From contig CADBUD010000180.1 in assembly GCA_902797785.1 (NCBI GenBank), forward strand, positions 1 through 5,211: DNA of 5,211 nt, written 5' to 3'. Position 1 is the stretch's first letter. Each line of letters begins with the position of its first letter. The notes below the pieces were generated by a model. It made no database searches and had not been told where the DNA came from. It worked only from the letters and a program-made list of their open reading frames with translations. Source of the stretch: an uncultured Lachnospiraceae bacterium (lineage in GTDB: Bacteria; Bacillota; Clostridia; Lachnospirales; Lachnospiraceae). A program made the translations under genes and the position numbers. Below are positions 1 to 5,211 of the stretch, piece after piece.

Positions 1-81
1 GGACTTTACGGAAGGAAATGTTCCTAAAATCAATATTTTGCTTTCTTTATTATATACTGGTTCAAAATCGTGCTGAAGCAT
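1..81 (-). CDS. DNA-deoxyinosine (hypoxanthine) glycosylase-like protein, N-terminal fragment cut by the left window edge
   Basis: Only the first 27 codons are present; the frame is open to position 1. The ATG is at 81-79 and the peptide starts MLQHDFEPVYNKESK, followed by ILILGTFPSVKS. A short N-terminal 'HxFEPVY' segment, a hydrophobic strand and then a G-T/S-F-P-S loop is, from memory, the characteristic start of the hypoxanthine/deoxyinosine DNA glycosylases of the uracil-DNA glycosylase superfamily. The GTFPS loop (residues 20-24) sits where other UDG families carry motif 1 (GQDPY in Ung, GMNPG in Mug). Such enzymes are cytoplasmic and remove deaminated adenine (hypoxanthine) to start base-excision repair. 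The start is supported by a good Shine-Dalgarno sequence just upstream. The gene follows the large surface-protein gene on the same strand, with 104 bases and a terminator-like hairpin between them, so it is probably transcribed separately. Its promoter is not clear. The catalytic motifs are outside the window, so activity cannot be judged and another UDG-superfamily member is possible. Confidence 0.8.
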   Translation of the reverse strand, partial: MLQHDFEPVYNKESKILILGTFPSVKS

Positions 82-85
82 TTTT

Positions 86-92
86 TCCTTTC
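86..92 (-). promoter_or_regulatory. Ribosome binding site of the glycosylase-like gene
   Basis: Read on the minus strand, GAAAGGA is followed by four A residues and then ATG. This is a purine-rich Shine-Dalgarno sequence with slightly short spacing, and it decides the start codon at 81-79. Confidence 0.7.
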
Positions 93-99
93 AAAATTT

Positions 100-156
100 T
101 TCTTCAAATAAACTAAGAAAAGGGTAAAAACAATTCCAAAACTGCTTTTACCCTTT
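100..156 (-). terminator. Intrinsic terminator after the large surface-protein gene
   Basis: Positions 119-129 and 146-156 are perfect inverted repeats of 11 bp (AAAGGGTAAAA and its complement). In the minus-strand RNA the stem extends through a G-U pair (145/130), C-G, A-U, a second G-U pair (142/133) and two U-A pairs, to a UUGG tetraloop, about 17 pairs in all. The tail is UUUUCUUAGUUUAUUU. In the plus-strand RNA the same two G-U positions become A-C mismatches and the sequence after the stem (ACACC) is not a U-tract, so the element works best for minus-strand transcription. It lies 29 bases beyond the stop codon at 188-186, as expected for the 3' end of the large gene. The stem is AU-rich apart from a GGG/CCC core, so some readthrough into the glycosylase gene is possible. 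Confidence 0.75.
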
Positions 157-185
157 ACACCTAATTATTTCTGGTTACTTCCAGT

Positions 186-3100
186 TTATTTCTTGATTTT
201 TACTTTTTTCACTTTACTCCAAGATCCATATACGATTCCTGCTTTGTCCTGATTGTATGCACGTACTTTAAAAAAGTATGTTGTCTTTTTCTTTAACTTG
301 GAAACCGTATATTTTACTTTTCCTTTTACGGTATATTTTTTCTTTCCCTTTGTGAACTTTTTATTGGTTGCAATCCATATTTGATAACCTTTTGCATTGG
401 CCGTCTTTTTCCAAGAGAGCGCAACCTTTCCTGCGGACGAATTTTTTGCTTTTGAAATCTTGACCTGAGCCGGCGTCGCTGCCTTTAGTACAACTGTAAC
501 CGTACAAGTTGCTATTACTTGGTTTCCATTCTCTCGTTGTGTTGTTGCCGTCAAAGTAACTGTTCCCTTTTTCAATGCTGTAAATTTAGCCGTTTTTATA
601 TTGGATTCTATTGGATTGCTCATACTAACGACCTTCACAACATTTGAATTGCTAGAAGTCCATGTCAATGCCTCCGATGAAGTATCTGGTGACTCTGTAG
701 CTTTCAAAACAAACGTCGTTCCTTTGCGAACTGTATACTGTTGTCTGTCTAGCTCTATTGTACTGGTCGGAGATTCTACGGTTACTTTACACTTTGCCAG
801 TACTCTATCATCTTCTCCTTTTACACTAATCGTTGCCGTTCCCTTCGCAACTGCCTGAACCTTTCCGGTTTCATCAACAGTTGCAATATTTGTATCGCTG
901 CTGCTCCATGTATAATACTCTGTGGCATCCTCTGGTATTCTTGTATTTGTTAATGTCTCAGAATCATTTATATTCAATTTTAAGGAGGTCTTGTTTAAGA
1001 TCAAACTTTCAATTGGTTTGTTTTTATTGATCGTAACCAAGGTACTGATGCTTAATCCTCGTTGTGAATTTTCTGTAGGCATAACCGTTGCTGTTACAAG
1101 AACTGGTCCAGGAGAAACACCACGTAAAACTCCCTCGTCACTAATCGTTGCTATCTTTGTATCACTAACGCTCCATTTTATTACATCTGTAGAGTTCGAC
1201 GGGGATAAAGCTGCTGAAAGCTGTGTGGTATGGCTCGCAATTAATGTTGTTCCTATACTTGTAATATCTGTATTATTTTCTCTGATTGCAATTCCTGTCG
1301 CCGGGCAATATACCACAATTTTTAATGTCTTCGTATATTTTCCACCCTGTGTCGTCAAAATAACCGTGTCCGTTCCTACTCCTCGTCCGGAAACCTTAAG
1401 CGTTGCTTTTTTTCCATCTCCTCCGGCCGGAAAATCCATAGATACCTCTGAAGCAGAAGTCCCCTTGGAATCCAAACGGATAATGTCCGTACTGGATGCT
1501 TCTGTGATTTCTACGGAATATTCTGATGTTTCTCCAGTATCTACATATACCGTATCCTGTACTACCTTCCCACTCTTATCCGTAATTTTAAGAGAATTTG
1601 CGGCAACAATTCCTTGTTTTTGTACAATACTAAAACTTCCCGTATATGTTCCGGTATAATTTCCTATTCCTTGTATCTTATATGTTGCCGGTGACGCTGC
1701 TGTTGTCAGGTTAACATTATTTTCATACGTGATGGTATAATCCCTGCCTTCCAATAATGTCCCTGTTCCTTTTGGCATCAAAGTATTCACAATGCTGAGC
1801 TCCGGTATCACCCGGGAACTGGTAAAATAATATTCTGAATGCAAATCCTTTACTTCTATTGCCTCATCGCTGAGATCTCTTTGACGGATACTATAAGTTC
1901 TTTCAATAGAATTTGTATAATTTCCCTTACCTGTTATCGTAACCTTTGCATTATTTCCAACATTAATATTATCCGTGTAGGAACAATCAAAATCTTTTCC
2001 TTCCTCTAAAACAATTTCTTTGTTATTTGTTTTAAAATCAAGGCGCTTTTCCGGACGAATCTCATTTCCCGTATAAAGGAAGCTTCCATCCATTGCCACG
2101 TTTACTCCATTATTAATTTGTTTTGGAAGAATCGTAAAATCTTTCGTAACCGTTCCCGTATAATTTCCCTGGAATGTATAAATTGCATGACCTGTTCCTG
2201 CGTTAATATTGGAGTCATATCTCAGCTGATAGCATGTTTCATTTGATGTATTTGAAACCTGGGAAACTCTATCATCTCTGTCCTTTTTCTGTACACTAAC
2301 AACTGGAGTCAATTCTACCCCATTGTAAGTCTGTTCCGGAAAATCCTGAAAAATAAGCTCATTTGCGTCTAATGGATCAATCTTAAATGTGCATTCCACT
2401 GTCCCTTTAAAATTTCCATCTCCACTTATCGTCACTTCTGCTGTACCGGCATTTGTGTTATTTTTATATGACAATCTATAATCCTTATCTTTTACCAGTT
2501 TCATATCTCCATAATATATACTCGTATCAGGATTCCAAGGATTGCCGTCATATATATGATTCGAGAATTTAATCGGATCTGCAATATCACTCTCTGAAAT
2601 ATCCTTTTGAACAATTTTGAACTGCCGATCCTTAGAGCCTCTATAATAAACTCCATCTCCTACAAACTTAATCGTATATGTCCCCACATTCGCCACATTT
2701 GATGTATATGGATATACAATTTCATAATCATGGGAATCTGCATTTTCTATATTGCTGATCAGTTCTTTATTGTTAAATTCTACTCTCGGTGTCGGCTTGA
2801 TCAGTTCCCCATCTGGAAGATAAATCTGATCCGGAATCTCTTCAATGGTAACTGAATCCATATTTGTATATACAATAACCTCACAACTGTCTGACTGACT
2901 TCCTATCGTTGCTGTAATCGTGGTTTTCCCAATCGATTTTGGTATCAGTTGGCAGTTGTAAGCCATCTCTTCTACAGAAATAACCTCCGGATTCGATGAT
3001 TTCCAATGAATCAACGTATTATTTGCTGTTTTTCCCTGAGTTTTAATGCTTGCAGAAAGACTCTCTGAATTCGAATTAAACTGTATTTCTTTCGTATGTT

Positions 3101-5211
3101 CAGAAAGAGATATCTCACTTGGTACAATAACCTCTACATTACACGATGCTGTCAAACCATTTGTTGTTGTTGCAACAATTTTTGTCGTGCCGGCACTTTG
3201 CGGTTTCACCCATCCATCTTTATCCACAGTAGCCGCTGCTGCATTGGTAGAAGACCAGCTAATTGTTTCATCTGCCGGAATATTTTCCTGCGCGGTTCCC
3301 ATTGTCGCCGTAAGCTGATATCCGTTGCTCTCTTTATAATACATGGAAAAATTACTCTGTGACAAGGAAACATTTGTAGCTGCTTCCAAGACATCTACAT
3401 CACAATATGAAAAAATTTCATGATTATCCTTGGCATAAGCATATACCGTTACGGTACCCTTTAAATTTCCTGTAATCAAGTAATTATTATTTTTTTTATC
3501 AACATTGGTAACGACCAAATCGCCATCATTATTTTTTACATCCCACTCAATGTCTCCATCCGGATTTTCTGTTGTTCCTTCAGAGGTAAGATTAGCAGAA
3601 AAAGTAATTGTTCTATTCTGATATACCTTTGCTGTGCCGGCATCAACATTATTTCCATCCATAATAATCTCAATTCCATTTGCCTTGAGTTTTGGATTAA
3701 CATTGATCTGTGCTGTATATTTTACAGTATTATTTGCCCTTGAGGTCGCTGTAAGTACACAGGTTCCCTCTTTCAACGCCTTAATCACAGCTGTTTGTTT
3801 ATTTGTCAGACCATCTTCATCTACCTCGTCCGGCTCCACCGAAACGATATTTTCCGGTGATACACTCCAGACCAGTCTGTCATTTGCAGAGGTCGGATTT
3901 TCGATAGCTGTTACTGTTCTGGACTGCCCTAACCGAAGCGTATATGATGGAGAATCAAACACAATAGATGTGGCAGGTGTCATTACTGTTACCTGGCAGG
4001 ATTGATAAATTGTCTTATCCTCAGCATAAACTGTAATCGTAACAGTTCCTCTTGCACTCGCTGTAACAAATCCATTTTCATTTACATCCGCAATATTTTT
4101 GTTGCTGGTCGCCCACGTAAGTACATCTGTTGAATCGTGCCCATCTGCCGATTTTACTGTTAGCATTTGTCGAAGATCTAATACTCCTCCCGGCTCAATA
4201 AAATAAGAACTTTCTGTAAAATTAAAGGTCGTTGCCGGGTAATGCTTATAAATAAGAACATCCTTGTCCGCTGATACACTTCTTGGATTTTCTAATCCCT
4301 TTGAAACCAGATCCACATGAATCCGAAGATTCGCCGGAGCATATGTCGTCAGGATTCCATCCTGTGAAATCTTGGCAACATCTGTAGAGGCAGTTTTATA
4401 GGAACCGTTACTCTGCTTTTCCAGTACACTCCATACCGGAATATCATCTGCATTCCCCGGATTTTGTGTGACAGAAAAAGAATATGAGTGATTTGCAGGT
4501 GCTCCATCTGTCCCACTGATTTTCAATTCCTTTGCAGGAACGCATACGACGATGGTAAACTCTCTGCTGACACTTGTTCCATAAATAATACGAATTTTAC
4601 CTGTCTTAGCTGCTGCTGAACCTGGAGCTGAAGATGACATGACCAAATGAAGCAGACCAGAGCCATCTGAATAACTAGCAACATAAGATCCCTCATTTTC
4701 TGCATCTGTATTGATAAAAGAAGGAAGTGTCCCTGTCGATGTATTAGGTGAAATAGCGCTATACTCTACTAATCCTGTGTTCTGAATGATATTTCCATTA
4801 CTGTCATATCCATGTAATATGAAATCAGAAACCTCACTTACATCCATATATACAGTATCACCATCTTTGACCTCTTTTTGTGTCCCATCGGGCAACTGCT
4901 GCATGATCCGCACATATCCATCTGACACATCCAAAAGCGATGCTTCGTCTGCTGACTCAATCGGCTTCGTGTTCAAGACCTCTGGTGTCTCTTCAATCTT
5001 ATCATCAGCCAAATCCTCCACCGGGCTCTCAGCGGCATCAGCCAAATCCTCCGCCGGGCTCTCAGCGGCATCAGCCAAATCCTCCGCCGGACCCTCCTCA
5101 CCATCAGCCAAATCCGCCAAAACCTCAGCTTCATCAACAAAATCCACATCTGTCTCCTGCGCTTCCTTCGCTGAAGCCTTCAAAGAGAGCCCCTGAAAGG
5201 AGCTTCCCGAC
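186..5211 (-). CDS. Giant modular secreted/surface protein with Ig-like (Big2) arrays and a C-terminal Fn3 domain; 5' end outside the window
   Basis: The stop is TAA at 188-186. Residues are numbered from an in-frame TTG at 5183-5181 (1665 aa), but the frame continues upstream through SGSSFQGLSLKASA to the right edge, so that TTG is probably an internal Leu codon. ASA (residues 3-5) suits signal peptidase I cleavage, implying export. Order: acidic tail 6-88 with 11-residue repeats; unassigned beta-rich region 89-214; Big2-type domains about 216-312, 315-401, 402-496, 498-599, 600-687 and 688-772, with hallmarks 'WSSTN', 'ATVDKDG' and 'GTTKIVATT'; five different repeats 774-1188; four more Ig-like domains about 1192-1293, 1294-1386, 1389-1470 and 1471-1566; Fn3 1568-1665 with Trp1591, Tyr1600, Tyr1636 and Trp1655. 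No LPXTG, SLH, dockerin or membrane helix is visible. Big2 proteins are usually adhesive or structural and exposed on the cell surface; a stalk or adhesin role is inferred. No enzyme domain is recognised. The ligand is unknown and domain edges are by eye. Confidence 0.9.
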   Translation of the reverse strand, partial: SGSSFQGLSLKASAKEAQETDVDFVDEAEVLADLADGEEGPAEDLADAAESPAEDLADAAESPVEDLADDKIEETPEVLNTKPIESADEASLLDVSDGYVRIMQQLPDGTQKEVKDGDTVYMDVSEVSDFILHGYDSNGNIIQNTGLVEYSAISPNTSTGTLPSFINTDAENEGSYVASYSDGSGLLHLVMSSSAPGSAAAKTGKIRIIYGTSVSREFTIVVCVPAKELKISGTDGAPANHSYSFSVTQNPGNADDIPVWSVLEKQSNGSYKTASTDVAKISQDGILTTYAPANLRIHVDLVSKGLENPRSVSADKDVLIYKHYPATTFNFTESSYFIEPGGVLDLRQMLTVKSADGHDSTDVLTWATSNKNIADVNENGFVTASARGTVTITVYAEDKTIYQSCQVTVMTPATSIVFDSPSYTLRLGQSRTVTAIENPTSANDRLVWSVSPENIVSVEPDEVDEDGLTNKQTAVIKALKEGTCVLTATSRANNTVKYTAQINVNPKLKANGIEIIMDGNNVDAGTAKVYQNRTITFSANLTSEGTTENPDGDIEWDVKNNDGDLVVTNVDKKNNNYLITGNLKGTVTVYAYAKDNHEIFSYCDVDVLEAATNVSLSQSNFSMYYKESNGYQLTATMGTAQENIPADETISWSSTNAAAATVDKDGWVKPQSAGTTKIVATTTNGLTASCNVEVIVPSEISLSEHTKEIQFNSNSESLSASIKTQGKTANNTLIHWKSSNPEVISVEEMAYNCQLIPKSIGKTTITATIGSQSDSCEVIVYTNMDSVTIEEIPDQIYLPDGELIKPTPRVEFNNKELISNIENADSHDYEIVYPYTSNVANVGTYTIKFVGDGVYYRGSKDRQFKIVQKDISESDIADPIKFSNHIYDGNPWNPDTSIYYGDMKLVKDKDYRLSYKNNTNAGTAEVTISGDGNFKGTVECTFKIDPLDANELIFQDFPEQTYNGVELTPVVSVQKKDRDDRVSQVSNTSNETCYQLRYDSNINAGTGHAIYTFQGNYTGTVTKDFTILPKQINNGVNVAMDGSFLYTGNEIRPEKRLDFKTNNKEIVLEEGKDFDCSYTDNINVGNNAKVTITGKGNYTNSIERTYSIRQRDLSDEAIEVKDLHSEYYFTSSRVIPELSIVNTLMPKGTGTLLEGRDYTITYENNVNLTTAASPATYKIQGIGNYTGTYTGSFSIVQKQGIVAANSLKITDKSGKVVQDTVYVDTGETSEYSVEITEASSTDIIRLDSKGTSASEVSMDFPAGGDGKKATLKVSGRGVGTDTVILTTQGGKYTKTLKIVVYCPATGIAIRENNTDITSIGTTLIASHTTQLSAALSPSNSTDVIKWSVSDTKIATISDEGVLRGVSPGPVLVTATVMPTENSQRGLSISTLVTINKNKPIESLILNKTSLKLNINDSETLTNTRIPEDATEYYTWSSSDTNIATVDETGKVQAVAKGTATISVKGEDDRVLAKCKVTVESPTSTIELDRQQYTVRKGTTFVLKATESPDTSSEALTWTSSNSNVVKVVSMSNPIESNIKTAKFTALKKGTVTLTATTQRENGNQVIATCTVTVVLKAATPAQVKISKAKNSSAGKVALSWKKTANAKGYQIWIATNKKFTKGKKKYTVKGKVKYTVSKLKKKTTYFFKVRAYNQDKAGIVYGSWSKVKKVKIKK
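189..482 (-). other. C-terminal lysine-rich fibronectin type III domain of the large protein
   Basis: Residues 1568-1665 start TPAQVKISKAKN and include VALSWKK, GYQIWIA, YTVSKLKKKTTYFFKVRAY and GSWSKVKKV. This spacing of Trp, Tyr, Leu and Tyr is typical of Fn3. From residue 1571 I count 28 Lys and 1 Arg against a single Asp. It ends the protein without any sorting signal, so it may itself contact the anionic cell wall; that role is inferred from charge only. Confidence 0.8.
1620..2864 (-). repeat. Five diverged ~80-residue repeats of the 'Y-N-G ... NNxNAGTA ... GNYTGT' type
   Basis: Residues about 774-858, 860-936, 937-1019, 1020-1100 and 1101-1188 share a pattern: a Y-D/N/T-G near the start, a D-Y/F-x-x-x-Y strand, an N-N/I-x-N-x-G turn, a G-x-G-N-Y/F-x-G turn and a final F/Y-x-I strand. 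Examples are NNTNAGTAEVTISGDGNF (908-925), SNINAGTG (991-998), DNINVG (1071-1076) and NNVNLTTA (1155-1162). The first copy is the most degenerate (NVANVGTYTIKFVGDG, 829-844). The DNA has diverged, but GTATAATTTCC, coding the G-N-Y-T turn, recurs at 1654, 1915 and 2158. The module is Ig-like in length and strand pattern and resembles the MBG/YDG-type repeats of bacterial surface proteins. I cannot assign it to one named family by eye. Confidence 0.7.
5004..5118 (-). repeat. 33-bp in-frame tandem repeat coding an acidic 11-residue unit
   Basis: Three full copies lie at 5004-5036, 5037-5069 and 5070-5102, with a partial fourth from 5103 to about 5118. The first two differ at one base (an A/G change at position 17 of the unit). 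The third is identical to the second for 21 bases, then differs at six places. The unit encodes AESPxEDLADA-type peptide (residues 22-60), so any change in copy number keeps the frame. The repeat is visibly richer in G and C than the rest of the gene. It forms the core of an acidic, Ala/Pro-containing and probably disordered segment just after the signal peptide. Confidence 0.9.
5169..5211 (-). other. Probable end of the signal peptide with signal peptidase I site
   Basis: In frame with the large gene, the window edge encodes SGSSFQGLSLKASA followed by KEAQETD. Small residues at -3 and -1 (Ala, Ala) and a switch to a highly acidic mature sequence fit cleavage after Ala5 (TTG numbering). The hydrophobic core would lie upstream of the window, so this remains an inference. 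Confidence 0.5.

Noticed and set aside
13..25. Small palindrome AGGAA-ATG-TTCCT
   Set aside because: It is a 5-bp stem inside the coding sequence for the G-T-F-P loop of the glycosylase-like gene and is explained by the codons.
105..133. Possible minus-strand promoter TTGTTT - 17 bases - TATTTG for the glycosylase-like gene
   Set aside because: Both boxes are weak matches in very AT-rich DNA, and the first overlaps the terminator stem. The spacing is right, but chance matches are expected here.
922..1659. Open frame of 245 codons on the plus strand, opposite the large gene
   Set aside because: It is fully antisense to a well-supported repeat-domain protein. Its translation is Val/Ser/Thr-rich without any domain, and it arises from the Thr/Ser/Asn-rich coding of the opposite strand, which rarely produces antisense stops.
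3634..4005. Plus-strand open frame of 123 codons, and others at 601-858, 833-1030, 3046-3318 and 3096-3362
   Set aside because: All lie opposite the large gene, overlap each other in some cases, and show no domain or convincing start signal.
4881..4895. LPDGT (residues 97-101), similar to an LPXTG sorting motif; LPDGE at 789-793 is similar
   Set aside because: Neither is at the C-terminus or followed by a hydrophobic segment and basic tail, and the spelling is not LPXTG.
5004..5118. CRISPR array
   Set aside because: The 33-bp units are directly adjacent with no spacers and stay in the reading frame, so this is a coding tandem repeat.
4786..5196. Plus-strand open frame with Ser/Ala/Lys-rich repeats
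   Set aside because: Its repeats are the antisense reading of the 33-bp acidic-tail repeat, and no ribosome binding site is apparent. The minus-strand reading gives a sensible export and surface context.

Overview
The window is AT-rich and coded entirely on the minus strand. It looks like chromosomal DNA of a low-GC Firmicute, most likely a gut clostridium of the Lachnospiraceae. I infer this from the gene style (a very long secreted protein of bacterial Ig-like group 2 domains ending in a lysine-rich fibronectin type III domain), the strong A/T codon preference and the AAAGGA-type ribosome binding site. No marker in the window fixes genus or species.

Layout, read in the direction of transcription (right to left). 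Positions 5211 to 186 hold one huge open frame for a modular surface or secreted protein. The frame is still open at the right edge, so its true start and most of its signal peptide lie outside the window. In order, the protein has a signal-peptidase-like ASA site, a very acidic tail built on a 33-bp tandem repeat, an unassigned beta-rich domain, about six Ig-like (Big2-type) domains, five repeats of a different ~80-residue module carrying 'NNxNAGTA...GxGNYTGT', about four more Ig-like domains, and a strongly basic Fn3 domain that ends the protein. There is no LPXTG motif, C-terminal membrane helix or recognisable wall-binding repeat.

Positions 82 to 185 are intergenic. They hold a long hairpin with a U-rich tail that reads as an intrinsic terminator for the large gene, then a Shine-Dalgarno sequence. 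Positions 81 to 1 are the first 27 codons of a second minus-strand gene. Its N-terminus closely resembles the DNA-deoxyinosine (hypoxanthine) glycosylase branch of the uracil-DNA glycosylase superfamily. The gene runs off the left edge.

The two genes are probably neighbours by chance: one is an envelope or adhesion-type protein and the other is base-excision repair, with a terminator between them. I see no mobile element, RNA gene, CRISPR array or multi-gene system. What deserves attention is the architecture of the large protein: its length-variable acidic repeat, opposite charge at its two ends, mixed Ig repeats, and lack of a visible anchor.
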